Positions 9,263-18,318 of a DNA stretch of 64,000 nt are shown piece after piece (the stretch's first letter is position 1; the number at the start of each line of letters is the position of its first letter). Position numbers and translations under genes: made by a program. The DNA is from Blastopirellula sp. (GTDB taxonomy: Bacteria > Planctomycetota > Planctomycetia > Pirellulales > Pirellulaceae). The notes under the pieces were generated by a model, which did no database searches, was not told the DNA's origin, and worked only from the letters and a program-made list of their open reading frames with translations. The stretch covers positions 1 through 64,000 of the forward strand of contig NVWB01000001.1 of the NCBI GenBank assembly GCA_002733575.1, read 5' to 3'.

Positions 9263-10711
9263 TCATCTATGCGTGACATTTGGATCAATCGGCCCCAGCG
9301 GACCGCCGACTGCGATCTCGATCGCACGCGCCGCCGCCAATAGATCCGCCTCGCCGCGGGGCTTTCCAATCAGCTGCATGCCCACAGGCAGGCCGCGTGG
9401 CCCCAGACCAACCGGCACCGAAATCGCCGGTAGGCCAGTGACTGTTGAAAGAAAGGAAAAGCGCAGCCAGTCCATGTAGAATACCAGATCCTGACCGCCT
9501 ACATTGCGCACCCATTCTTCGGATTGTGGATGGGGCATGCAGCCAACGGTTGGACAGGCCAGCACGTCATAGGTGCCAAACAACGCCACCATGTTGTTGT
9601 AAATGGTCGAACGGTTCAGATTTGCATCGGCGATGTCACTCATTACCAGCGCTTCACCCATCCGCGTGTTCTGTTCCAGCGTCGTTTTGAAATGCTGACG
9701 GATCGACGGATTCATCCGTTGCATCATGGTCGCCCACATCATTCCACGCAGTGTGTGATAGGTGGCTTCCAGCCCTGGAAGTTCGGGACAGATTTCCTCG
9801 ACGGTGGCCCCGTTCAATTCGAGGCTGCGCAAAACTTTGCGTAGGTGGTTATCGACTTCGCCGTCCACTGGTGACAGGCCGTTCAGATCGGGCGTAAAGG
9901 CGATTTTCAACTTGCCATCGGCGCGCAACACCGCGTCCTGAAATGACGAGTCGGGTGCCGGATAAGAAATTGGGAATCGAGGCTCATATCCGGCCATTGC
10001 ATCCAGAAACAGGGCGCAATCGCGCACTGACCGGGCCATCGGACCTTGAAGACCCTCGATGAAATAGCCGGTATCCATTGACGCCCCGCCAGCGCGCCCC
10101 GGACTGGGGCGTAGGCCAACAACACCGCAAAACGCTGCTGGTGTGCGTAGACTGCCGCCATGATCCGAGCCGTGGCTGAGCCAGGTTTCACCAGCGGCCA
10201 GCGAGGCTGCCGCCCCGCCGGAGGATCCGCCGGCGTTCAGGGACGTATCCCAGGGGTTGCGGGTGGGGCCAAAGACATCGTTGAAAGTGTTACCGCCAGC
10301 GCCGAATTCCGGCGTGTTGGTTTTGCCGGTGATGAGTCCACCGCGTGCCTCTAGGCGTTCGACCAATGGGTCGCTTTTTTCGGGTACGAATTCAGCAAGC
10401 TCCTTAGTGCCAAAGGTCGTGCGAACCCCGGCAACCGGTGTTAGGTCTTTTATTCCAATTGGCAGACCAGCCAGCCAGCCCGAGTTATTTCTTTCGCTAT
10501 CACCCAAACTGTCTGCCGCCGCATAGGCGCGATCTTTGCAAACGACTGGCGTAGCATTTATCGACGGCCCGACCGATTCTATTCGACCAAAGGCAGCATC
10601 AAGCAAGTCGTTGGGCGACACTTCGCCGCGTTTCAAAAGCGAGACGACTTGATGCGCTTCCAGTCGGCAAAGTTCGGGTCCGGTGAACTCAAGTCGCTGC
10701 GGTCCGGCCAT
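9263..10711 (-). CDS. Amidase-signature enzyme, candidate malonamidase
   Basis: A cytoplasmic amidase-signature hydrolase of 482 residues with the Ser-cisSer-Lys triad visible: Lys88 in LPIGIKDLTP, the cis-Ser in GGSSGGAAAS around 163-164, and the nucleophile Ser187 in GSDHGGSLRTPA. The ATG at 10711 has AGAGGGA upstream. The 10747 start adds 12 unrelated residues. Amidase-signature enzymes hydrolyse many amides. The malonamidase E2 of Bradyrhizobium, which releases malonate from malonamate, belongs to this family. Position between dctP and matA-matB makes malonamate or a related malonyl amide the best guess, but specificity cannot be read directly. It could instead act on an unrelated amide. 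Confidence 0.85.
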   Translation of the reverse strand: MAGPQRLEFTGPELCRLEAHQVVSLLKRGEVSPNDLLDAAFGRIESVGPSINATPVVCKDRAYAAADSLGDSERNNSGWLAGLPIGIKDLTPVAGVRTTFGTKELAEFVPEKSDPLVERLEARGGLITGKTNTPEFGAGGNTFNDVFGPTRNPWDTSLNAGGSSGGAAASLAAGETWLSHGSDHGGSLRTPAAFCGVVGLRPSPGRAGGASMDTGYFIEGLQGPMARSVRDCALFLDAMAGYEPRFPISYPAPDSSFQDAVLRADGKLKIAFTPDLNGLSPVDGEVDNHLRKVLRSLELNGATVEEICPELPGLEATYHTLRGMMWATMMQRMNPSIRQHFKTTLEQNTRMGEALVMSDIADANLNRSTIYNNMVALFGTYDVLACPTVGCMPHPQSEEWVRNVGGQDLVFYMDWLRFSFLSTVTGLPAISVPVGLGPRGLPVGMQLIGKPRGEADLLAAARAIEIAVGGPLGPIDPNVTHR

Positions 10712-10770
10712 GTTTTTCCCTCTAACGCGGATGAACCCCGGACGCATGATCGCGTCCGGGTGAAGTGTTG

Positions 10771-11850
10771 TTAACTAAAGTACTTTTTGCGCGCGCGATT
10801 GAACGGATCGTCGTACAGCTCCTTATAGGCCGAGGCATTGGCCGTGTAGCCATAGAAGCTCTTGACTAGGCGGCCTATGAACTCATCGCTGGCTGCGACC
10901 TCGTCCATGACCTCTTTGGACGCCGTGCTGGCCGCTTCCATGACGTCATCCGGGAGTGTGGCGATGGTCAGGCCATCGGTTTCACGTAATTTGTCAAGGG
11001 CCTGAATATTAGCATGAAGATTGAACGCCGTACCGCGGTTTGCTTCGGCCTCCGCCGCTGTTTCGACGATGGTTTTCAGATCATCCGACAATGCGTTCCA
11101 GGCTTCAAGATTGATGCCATATTCAATGCCGCCATATACGTCGGCAAAGCTGGGTGTGTACATATGCGTCATGATCTTGTGGAAACCGAACGCCAAGTCA
11201 GACATCGGTCCGACCCATTCGGCACCGTCCAGAGTACCCGCTTGCAGTGATGGGAAAATCTCACCCGGCGGCATCGACACAGCGTTCATGCCCATCTTGT
11301 TCATCACCTTGGCACCGAAACCGGTGATACGGAAGTTCAGCCCCTGCAGATCGTCAAGCGAGTTGATCTCTTTCTTGAACCACCCAGCCGTCTGGATGCT
11401 GGAACCGCCACCGACGAATATCTGCAAACCACGCGGATTGGTGAACTCGTTCAGAAGCTCCTGACCACCGCCATAATACATCCAGGCGTGCATCTCGTCA
11501 GGGGTGGCTCCGAACGGTGCCGAAGTGAAGAAAGCGTGGCCCAGATGACGGCCGGAAAACCACGAACCCGAACCGTGATAGACCTGTGCGATCCCGTTTT
11601 CAACAGCTTCCTGGGTGCCAAAGGCGGGTACAAGTTCGCCGCCACCGAATACTTTGATGGTCAACTCTCCACCAGACATCTGGCTGATGCGCTCGGCCCA
11701 CCGCAATGATGAAACGCCGGGGCCGGGCAATGTCTTGGGAAGCGATGTGACCAACTTCCATTCATGCTTGGCACCGGCCCTCGCGATGGTTGGTGCGGCG
11801 AGGGCCACCGGTGCAGTTGCGCCTGCAACTATAAATTTTCTTCTGTCCAT
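10771..11850 (-). CDS. dctP: TRAP transporter substrate-binding protein (malonate operon)
   Basis: A 359-residue periplasmic DctP/TAXI-like receptor. The N-terminus MDRRKFIVAGATAPVALAA has a twin-arginine start, hydrophobic core and cleavage near ARA, so export may use Tat. The mature part has the TRAP-DctP pattern, including KVFGGGELVPAFGTQEAV, LQGLNFRITGFGAKVMNKMG with the carboxylate-binding Arg, and GTLDGAEWVGP. It delivers substrate to the DctQM permease encoded 27 nt upstream. The operon context points to malonate or a small dicarboxylate or amide. The ligand cannot be confirmed from the sequence. Confidence 0.9.
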   Translation of the reverse strand: MDRRKFIVAGATAPVALAAPTIARAGAKHEWKLVTSLPKTLPGPGVSSLRWAERISQMSGGELTIKVFGGGELVPAFGTQEAVENGIAQVYHGSGSWFSGRHLGHAFFTSAPFGATPDEMHAWMYYGGGQELLNEFTNPRGLQIFVGGGSSIQTAGWFKKEINSLDDLQGLNFRITGFGAKVMNKMGMNAVSMPPGEIFPSLQAGTLDGAEWVGPMSDLAFGFHKIMTHMYTPSFADVYGGIEYGINLEAWNALSDDLKTIVETAAEAEANRGTAFNLHANIQALDKLRETDGLTIATLPDDVMEAASTASKEVMDEVAASDEFIGRLVKSFYGYTANASAYKELYDDPFNRARKKYFS

Positions 11851-11877
11851 TAAGTTCTCCTCCTCAGAATATGGGAC

Positions 11878-13437
11878 TTAGTTGTAGATGACGTCCGGCA
11901 GCCAGGTGGCGATTGCCGGGAATACTGCGATCAGTCCCAAAGCCACCATCTGGAGCAGAATAAAGGGGATGATCGAGATATAGATTTCTTTGGTTTTCAG
12001 CGAGGGCGGTGCAACCGAGCGGAAGTAGAACAGGGCGTAACCGAAGGGCGGCGTGAGAAAGCTCATCTGCAGGTTCATGCTGATGAGGATCGCCAGCCAG
12101 ACCGGATCGACACCGGCGGCGAAAAGCGGCGGACCAGCGACGGGTACAACGATGAAAATTATCTCAACATATTCGATAACAAAGCCAAGAAAGAAGATCA
12201 CAACCATCACAGCCAACAGCGCTGTTGCGTTTCCACCTGGCAGACCATCGAGGAACTCGGTCACCATCTCGTCTCCACCAAGGCCGCGGAAAACCAGCGA
12301 CAGCATGACTGCACCAAGAACGATCAACATCAGCATCGACACATTCAACGCTGTTTCCTTGCCAACCGGCGAAAGGTGTCCGTTGCGCATCTCTTGCCAC
12401 ATGGCCAGCACCACACCGCAAACGAAGATCGTAAAGGCAATTGCACCCGCAGCCATCAGCAATGGCGAGGCATTGGCACCGCCGAAGGCTTTGACAACGA
12501 CCAGGACGAAAGCGGCCGGAAACACGGCGATATAAAGTTTTCCCCGCCAGGGTGATGCATCCTTACCGTCCATCGCCACCATGATCATAGCGCCAGCCGC
12601 GCCCAAAGCGGCACTTTCTGTGGGTGTCGCGATGCCGCCGAGGATCGAGCCCAGCACCAATAGGATCAGGGCCAAGGGCACAATAAGGGCGCGCACGACC
12701 TCGCCCGGATCAAGTTTCTGAACCGAACCATCAGCGTTACGATTCTTTATCGGTGGGCAGTTTTCAGGCTTCAATATCGCCATGACAAACACATAGGCCA
12801 GATAGAGCGAGACCAGCAGCAGCCCGGGCAGCAGAGCGCCAGCGAACAAATCCCCAACCGAAACCGGATCGGCGGCATAATCCCCTGCGGCACGGCGGCC
12901 AGTCTGATAAGCGCTGGAAATCTGATCGGCCAGCAGGATCAAAAGGATCGACGGGGGTATGATCTGCCCAAGCGAACCCGCTGAACAGATGACCCCCGTC
13001 GCCAGTCGGGGAGAATAATTGGCGTCCGTCATCGCCGGCAGCGCGATCATGCCCAGCATGAAGATCGTAGCAGCAATGACGCCGGTCGACGCCGCAAGCA
13101 GTGCGCCCACGATGATCACGGCGTAGGCCAGACCGCCCCGGCGCTCACCAAATAGCGCACCTGCAGTCAGCATCATGCGCCTGGCGATATCGGATTTTTC
13201 CAGCAGGCCGCCCATAATCACAAACAGTGGCACGGACATCAGGATCGGGTTGGTCAGCAACCCAAATGCACGTGACGGAAAGGCATTGAGAAAGGCCAGG
13301 TCGAACCCGCCGGTTGCCGCACCCAGGAGGGCAATGAGCGTTGGCATGCCGATAAGAACAAAGCTGACAGGCGCGCCACTCAGAATGCCGCCAAATAGGC
13401 CGATGCCCAGCAGAATAAGGAGGATTTCGTGGCTCAT
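11878..13437 (-). CDS. dctM: TRAP transporter large permease subunit
   Basis: A 519-residue inner-membrane DctM protein with about 12-13 hydrophobic helices, longer than the usual ~430 because of a charged insert and extra helices around residues 220-330. The family blocks LLTNPILMSVPLFVIMG, SAGSLGQIIPPSILLILLA and NLQMSFLTPPFGYALFY are present. It catalyses Na+-driven solute uptake with DctQ and DctP. The start overlaps the end of dctQ by 4 nt. The larger size resembles the TRAP subgroup with long DctM subunits. Confidence 0.92.
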   Translation of the reverse strand: MSHEILLILLGIGLFGGILSGAPVSFVLIGMPTLIALLGAATGGFDLAFLNAFPSRAFGLLTNPILMSVPLFVIMGGLLEKSDIARRMMLTAGALFGERRGGLAYAVIIVGALLAASTGVIAATIFMLGMIALPAMTDANYSPRLATGVICSAGSLGQIIPPSILLILLADQISSAYQTGRRAAGDYAADPVSVGDLFAGALLPGLLLVSLYLAYVFVMAILKPENCPPIKNRNADGSVQKLDPGEVVRALIVPLALILLVLGSILGGIATPTESAALGAAGAMIMVAMDGKDASPWRGKLYIAVFPAAFVLVVVKAFGGANASPLLMAAGAIAFTIFVCGVVLAMWQEMRNGHLSPVGKETALNVSMLMLIVLGAVMLSLVFRGLGGDEMVTEFLDGLPGGNATALLAVMVVIFFLGFVIEYVEIIFIVVPVAGPPLFAAGVDPVWLAILISMNLQMSFLTPPFGYALFYFRSVAPPSLKTKEIYISIIPFILLQMVALGLIAVFPAIATWLPDVIYN

Positions 13438-13925
13438 GAAGCGTCCTCGCTGTCATAGGGGTTCTTGCGAAGAGCCAAAACAATGGCGATCACAGCGAAA
13501 ATCGTAAAATACAGCGTCAACGCTGTTTTGAGTAGAAAATAACCGGGCAACCCGCCAAAAGTCGGCGAAGATTCCAGCACCTCCCACGAATTTATCGTTA
13601 TCCCCAGTGACGTCCATGCGGCGTATCCCATCGCGGGAAAAAACAGGAAAAATAACGCGATTCGATCCACGAAGCGCCTGCGCTTCGTGCCCCACTCCCC
13701 GTAGAAGATGTCAACTCGAACGCTGATGTTTCCCATCAACACCGCCAAACCTGGCAGGAGAACGGACAGGAAAAACAGATAAACCAGAAGGTCCAGCGCC
13801 CAGGGCCATCCCACCGCAAACACATAGCGCAGCGCAACAATGATAACCTGTGCAAGCAACAATAACGTCACCAAATACCCAGCATAGGATTGCAGAATCT
13901 TTGAAAGTGCTTTCGCAGCATGCAT
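13434..13925 (-). CDS. dctQ: TRAP transporter small permease subunit
   Basis: A 163-residue, four-helix membrane protein of the DctQ family, with LLLLAQVIIVALRYVFAVGWPWA and LLPGLAVLMGNISVRVDIFY (the typical ..H/VRVD.. segment). It supports the large permease DctM, whose start codon it overlaps by 4 nt. As first gene of the operon dctQ-dctM-dctP-amidase-matA-matB it is preceded by about 100 nt containing two palindromes, likely the promoter and operator, before the IS481 relic. Confidence 0.9.
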   Translation of the reverse strand: MHAAKALSKILQSYAGYLVTLLLLAQVIIVALRYVFAVGWPWALDLLVYLFFLSVLLPGLAVLMGNISVRVDIFYGEWGTKRRRFVDRIALFFLFFPAMGYAAWTSLGITINSWEVLESSPTFGGLPGYFLLKTALTLYFTIFAVIAIVLALRKNPYDSEDAS

Positions 13926-13981
13926 GAATCAGTACCTCCCCTTCTGACAGGGACGATAGCAATATCTAAATTTTAAGGCAT

Positions 13982-14023
13982 GTAACTATTAGAGGTTACT
14001 ACGCTGGTATCGTCAAGTTGACG
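13982..14023. promoter_or_regulatory. Two palindromes upstream of the malonate operon
   Basis: GTAAC (13982-13986) and GTTAC (13995-13999) form a short inverted repeat. CGTCAA-G-TTGACG (14011-14023) is a perfect 13-nt palindrome. They lie 57-98 nt upstream of the dctQ start, where an operator would be expected. The second could instead belong to the end of the neighbouring IS481 relic. No regulator gene adjoins them, so the binding protein is unknown. Confidence 0.4.
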
Positions 14024-14028
14024 GCCTT

Positions 14029-14571
14029 TCATCTCGATCGGATGACATAGGTGTCACATCCCGTCAGGTAGTACGTTCGTTTGCTGAACAATTCTGGTTT
14101 GCGACTGTACCATTGCTTCATTTCCTGCACCGGTGTTCTTGCCTTCAGAGCTGATGGCGGGAGTTGCGTGTTGTAGAAGTGCACATAGCGCATCAGGGTC
14201 TGCTCCAGTTCTTCCCGGCTGTTGAAGTGATGGCTTTGCAGCACGTCCTCAATGCGTCCGTTGAACCGCTCGACCATGCCATTGATTCGTCTGACCGGCA
14301 GGTGAATGGCACATTCACCGAGAGGTTGCGGCCGCATTGGCAGTGTAAGACGGTGCTCAATGTCCAGATCGGCGCAGAGGCGGTCGAATTCATGCGCGCC
14401 GGTGGCTGCCCGTTTGCGCAGGCCAAACAGGCGGTCGGTGAACTCCTTGCCATAACACCTTCGGACCGGCGCTGATTTAGAGGCTATGACCGCCTGAGCA
14501 GCCTTCAAATTGCGTAGCAGGCGATCATAGCTGGGTCTCAGGTCCCTACAGGGTTTTTGCACAAACCACAC
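14029..14571 (-). pseudogene. IS481-family transposase, C-terminal relic
   Basis: From about 14455 downward the frame reads GKEFTDRLFGLRKR, then GMVERFNGRIEDVLQSHHF with the DDE-domain Glu, ELEQTLMRYVHFYN and a C-terminal CDTYVIRSR, typical of IS481 transposases. The first ~40 codons of the open frame do not match, and the normal TDNGKEF is altered to CYGKEF, so the 5' part is lost or rearranged. The following 235 nt up to gabD hold no recognisable gene. The relic separates the malonate operon from the gabD-gabT module. Confidence 0.82.
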
Positions 14572-14806
14572 CAGACGCCGTAATAAAAGTGCACTATTTT
14601 ACTGGTCCTGGCCGGAGCAAAAGTGCGCCACAATCCAACACGCGGCCAACAATCTGTTGCAAAAAGCACCGGGCAAAAAAATCCATGCCGATGAAACGCC
14701 CTTCAGCAGCATGGGACGACGACTACCTTGAGACAATAATCACACGATAATGTTCAATCGATTCCCCTGCATTGAGAGCTTGGGCTGCCCCTAACTACTG
14801 GGCTGA

Positions 14807-16288
14807 TCAGTTTATTTCTCCCATACAAAGGTATTTCACTTCAAGGTAATCTTCGGTGCCGTATTTTGACCCCTCGCGACCAAGGCCAGATTGTTTGATG
14901 CCACCAAACGGGGCTACCTCGGTCGAAATCAGGCCGGTGTTGATGCCGACCATGCCGCATTCCAGCGCTTCGGCGACACGCCAAACGCGGGACAGGTCGC
15001 GGCTATATAAATATGACGCCAAACCGAATTCACTGTCATTGGCCATAGTCACAACTTCATCTTCATCTTCGAATTTGAAGAGCGGAGCGACAGGACCAAA
15101 GGTCTCTTCGCGGGCGACTTTCATAGTGCGCGTCACGCCGGTCAAAACAGTCGGATTAAAGAATGTCCCACCCAGATCGGAACGGTTGCCGCCGGTGATG
15201 ATTTCAGCGCCGTTGCTGAGGGCATCGGCGATGTGATCCTCGACCTTAGCCACTGCCGCTTCGTTGATCAGGGGGCCAGTGGTGACACCGTTGCTGAAAC
15301 CGTCACCAATGCTGAGGTTTTCCACTTTGGCCTTCAGTTTCGTTGCGAAGACATCATAAACGTCTGCATGTACGTAGATACGGTTGGCGCAGACACAGGT
15401 TTGGCCGTTATTGCGGTACTTGGCGATCATCGCGCCCTCGACAGCGGCGTCAATGTCGGCGTCGTCAAACACAATAAATGGCGCATTGCCACCAAGTTCG
15501 AGCGACATTTTCTTAATGGTTTCGCTGCATTGGCTCATCAGGATTTTTCCGACGCGAGTTGATCCAGTGAAAGTGATTTTGGCAACTTTGTGGTTGGCAC
15601 ACAGTTCTTTTCCAACGCCGGAACTGTCCGAAGATGGGATCACGTTGAGGACGCCCGCTGGGATGCCAGCACGCTCGCCCAGCACTGCTATAGCGAGTGC
15701 TGACAAAGGGGTCAGTTCGGCCGGACGCGCCACAAAAGTGCAGCCAACGGCCAGTGCTGGGGCAACTTTGCGCGCGATCATTGCGTTGGGGAAGTTCCAT
15801 GGGGTGATCGAGCCAACCACACCGACGGGTTGTTTGAGAACCACGATGCGCTTGTCGCGCTGGTGGCCGGGAATAACGTCACCGTAAATGCGTTTGGCTT
15901 CTTCAGAGAACCATTCGATAAATGACGCACCATACAGGATCTCACCGCGGGCTTCGGCCCATGGCTTGCCCATTTCCGCCGTCAAAATCGTGGCCAGATC
16001 ATCGGCGTTGTCGACCATCAGATCGTACCATTTTCGCAAAACGGCTGCGCGCTCCTTGCCTGTCCGGGCTGCCCAGTTCTTTTTCGCGGCAAACGCCGCA
16101 TCGATGGCTGCCGTTGTGTCGGCGACGTTCATGTCAGCTACACGTGCGATCAGATCGCCAGTCGCAGGGTTGTAGACAGGAAACGTTTCGATCTTTTCGA
16201 TCCAAGCACCATTCACATAGGCGCGCGATTCCAGCAGCGCTGGGTCTTTCAACCGCAGCGCTGTGATTTCAGCCTTTTTTTTGGGCAT
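14807..16288 (-). CDS. gabD: Succinate-semialdehyde dehydrogenase (GabD type)
   Basis: A 493-residue cytoplasmic ALDH that should oxidise succinate semialdehyde to succinate with NAD(P)+. It has ITPWNFPNAMIARK, MSLELGGNAPFIVFDDAD with the general-base Glu near 264, GQTCVCANRIYVH with catalytic Cys298 and the GabD-typical second Cys300, and EVAPFGGIKQSGLGREG near the end. The C-X-C pattern and neighbours support GabD over a general ALDH. It starts at the base after the gabT stop codon, so the two are co-translated. Together they convert GABA (or a related omega-amino acid) to succinate. Confidence 0.92.
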   Translation of the reverse strand: MPKKKAEITALRLKDPALLESRAYVNGAWIEKIETFPVYNPATGDLIARVADMNVADTTAAIDAAFAAKKNWAARTGKERAAVLRKWYDLMVDNADDLATILTAEMGKPWAEARGEILYGASFIEWFSEEAKRIYGDVIPGHQRDKRIVVLKQPVGVVGSITPWNFPNAMIARKVAPALAVGCTFVARPAELTPLSALAIAVLGERAGIPAGVLNVIPSSDSSGVGKELCANHKVAKITFTGSTRVGKILMSQCSETIKKMSLELGGNAPFIVFDDADIDAAVEGAMIAKYRNNGQTCVCANRIYVHADVYDVFATKLKAKVENLSIGDGFSNGVTTGPLINEAAVAKVEDHIADALSNGAEIITGGNRSDLGGTFFNPTVLTGVTRTMKVAREETFGPVAPLFKFEDEDEVVTMANDSEFGLASYLYSRDLSRVWRVAEALECGMVGINTGLISTEVAPFGGIKQSGLGREGSKYGTEDYLEVKYLCMGEIN

Positions 16289-17566
16289 TTACTTTCCTTT
16301 CACAGCGTCGATGGACGCCTCGAGGATATCCATGGCTTCGGCAAAGATTTCGTCCTGAACGGTGATCGGAGCGAGAAAGCGGATAACATTGCCATAAACG
16401 CCGCAAGTGAGCAGAACCAAACCACGGCTCAGTGCCTCGGCGCGGATCGCATTGGCCATTTCCGGGTTCGGTGCGCTGCCATCCGCTGTGTTGAGTTCGG
16501 CGGCGATCATGAAACCGGGGCCACGGACATCGACGATTTCCGGTGTGCTTTCGCGGATCGATTCCAAGCGCTGTTTCAGGCGCGAACCCAACTCATTGGC
16601 GCGGGCACACAGGTTTTCCTCTTCGATCACATCGAGAACTGCGTTGGCAGCGGCGATACCCAGCGGATTGCCGCCATAAGTGCCACCTAGCCCCCCCGGC
16701 TGCGCGGCATCCATCAGGTCAGCGCGACCGGTTACAGCGGCAAGCGGCAAACCTCCCGCCAGGCCTTTGGCCATGGTGGTGATATCGGCGCTCACATCGT
16801 AGTTCTCCATCGCGAACAAGTTGCCAGTGCGGGCGAATCCGGTTTGTACTTCGTCCGCAATCAGGACGATACAATGTTCATCACACAGGGCGCGCAGACC
16901 ATGCATCAGTTTGGCTGGGGCAGGGTAGAAGCCACCTTCACCCTGAACAGGTTCAATGATAATAGCAGCGACGCGTTCCGGGTCCAGATCAGCTTTGAAT
17001 AGCTTGGTCAATGCCGCCAGCGCCTCGTCCACAGTCGTGCCGTGCAACTCAACCGGGAAGGGAACGTGATAGACATCGGGCATCATCGCGCCGAAGCCCT
17101 TTTTATAGGGCTGGACCTTGCCAGTCAGGGACATGCCCATGAAGGTTCGGCCATGAAAGCCGCCGCCAAATGCAATAACAGCCGGACGCGCTGTGGCGAC
17201 GCGGGCGATTTTGATGGCGTTTTCGACAGCCTCGGCACCGGTGGTGACAAAAACGGTTTTCTTTGCGAAGTCGCCAGGGACCTTTTCGTTCAGACGCTCG
17301 GCCAGCCGGATATAGTTCTCATATGGCAGTACCTGATGGCAGGTATGGGTAAATTTGGCAATTTGATTTTGCACCGCATTCATCACCTTGGGGTGACAGT
17401 GACCCGTGTTAACTACGGCGATACCGGCTGCAAAGTCGATGTATCGTTTACCTTCAACATCCCACACTTCAGAATTCAGGGCGCGTTCAACATAGACTTG
17501 GGTTTGCATCCCAACCCCTCGTGAAATAGCGGTATCGCGGCGTTTTGAGATTTCTGCATTAGACAT
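16289..17566 (-). CDS. gabT: 4-aminobutyrate aminotransferase
   Basis: A 425-residue class-III PLP-dependent aminotransferase, transferring the amino group of GABA to 2-oxoglutarate to give succinate semialdehyde and glutamate. Seen: VTTGAEAVENAIKIAR for the PLP phosphate, FGGGFHGRTFMGMSLTG, LIADEVQTGFARTG with the Asp that contacts the pyridine N, and TMAKGLAGGLPLAAVTG with the Schiff-base Lys near 270. It is first in the gabT-gabD operon and divergent from a PuuR-like repressor. A long inverted repeat in the shared intergenic region probably controls it. A close omega-amino acid substrate other than GABA is possible. Confidence 0.92.
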   Translation of the reverse strand: MSNAEISKRRDTAISRGVGMQTQVYVERALNSEVWDVEGKRYIDFAAGIAVVNTGHCHPKVMNAVQNQIAKFTHTCHQVLPYENYIRLAERLNEKVPGDFAKKTVFVTTGAEAVENAIKIARVATARPAVIAFGGGFHGRTFMGMSLTGKVQPYKKGFGAMMPDVYHVPFPVELHGTTVDEALAALTKLFKADLDPERVAAIIIEPVQGEGGFYPAPAKLMHGLRALCDEHCIVLIADEVQTGFARTGNLFAMENYDVSADITTMAKGLAGGLPLAAVTGRADLMDAAQPGGLGGTYGGNPLGIAAANAVLDVIEEENLCARANELGSRLKQRLESIRESTPEIVDVRGPGFMIAAELNTADGSAPNPEMANAIRAEALSRGLVLLTCGVYGNVIRFLAPITVQDEIFAEAMDILEASIDAVKGK

Positions 17567-17636
17567 GACGCGTCCTTTTTGGGCTGAGGGGCAAGGTCCC
17601 CGTTCCGATTCGCGAGAAGATTATGCGAGTCTAAGT

Positions 17637-17668
17637 TTACCAAACAGTCTGTTACTTGCTGTTGGTAA
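17637..17668. promoter_or_regulatory. Inverted repeat between gabT and puuR-like gene (candidate operator)
   Basis: TTACCAA (17637-17643) and TTGGTAA (17662-17668) are exact inverted repeats. The inner AACAG/CTGTT extends each arm to about 10-11 nt. The element sits between the divergent gabT (start 17566) and the XRE-cupin regulator (start 17720), the usual place for a PuuR-type operator controlling both. Binding is inferred. Confidence 0.5.
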
Positions 17669-17719
17669 CCTATTGAATTACAAAGAACCAAACTCCTATC
17701 GTTGTGGATAATCAACACT

Positions 17720-18283
17720 ATGAACACTTCGTCAGATGAAACAGAACTTGGGTTGCGGTTGCGATCGTTGCGTGAACGCGCAGGGATGTCCCAACGGGCG
17801 TTAGCAAAGAAAGCCGGCGTGACAAATTCGACGATTTCTTTGATCGAGTCTGGCAAAATCAATCCGTCAGTTGGCGCCTTGCGCCGAATTCTGGGCGGTA
17901 TACCCATTGGCATGTCGGAATTTTTTGCCTATGAGCCGGAACCGGAGAAAACAGTTTTTTATGCCGCAGAAGAGCTGACCCAGATTGGCAAGGGGGGGGT
18001 GTCGCTTAAGCAGGTCGGGATCAACTTGATCGGGCGGGATATGATGATCCTGCTGGAAACTTACGACGTAAATTCCGATACGGGCCGTGTGATGTACGGC
18101 CATGACGCGCAAGAGGGCGGAGTTGTTGTCTCAGGCCGGGTCGAAGTGACAGTTGGGGATCATCGCAAGATATTAGGTCCGGGAGATGCATACTATTTTG
18201 ACAGCCGGAACCCGCATCGTTTCCGTCAGGTGGGGCCAGAGAAATGCGTTGTTGTCAGTGCCTGCACACCCCCGACGTTCTAG
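17720..18283 (+). CDS. puuR: XRE-family regulator with cupin domain (PuuR-like)
   Basis: A 188-residue DNA-binding protein. The N-terminal HTH_3 at about residues 10-63 contains LRERAGMSQRALAKKAGVTN and STISLIESGKINPSVGALRRI. The C-terminal cupin at about 105-180 contains EGGVVVSGRVEVTVGDH and LGPGDAYYFDSRNPHRF. This architecture is that of PuuR, the repressor of putrescine use relieved by putrescine or GABA-type ligands. The ATG at 17720 is chosen. A TTG at 17702 would add six residues. It is divergent from gabT, with a candidate operator between, and converges on the nitrilase-family gene. Which ligand it senses here is unknown. Confidence 0.85.
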   Translation: MNTSSDETELGLRLRSLRERAGMSQRALAKKAGVTNSTISLIESGKINPSVGALRRILGGIPIGMSEFFAYEPEPEKTVFYAAEELTQIGKGGVSLKQVGINLIGRDMMILLETYDVNSDTGRVMYGHDAQEGGVVVSGRVEVTVGDHRKILGPGDAYYFDSRNPHRFRQVGPEKCVVVSACTPPTF

Positions 18284-18318
18284 GTGCGGAACCACAAACT
18301 ACAAACGACCTTACATAT

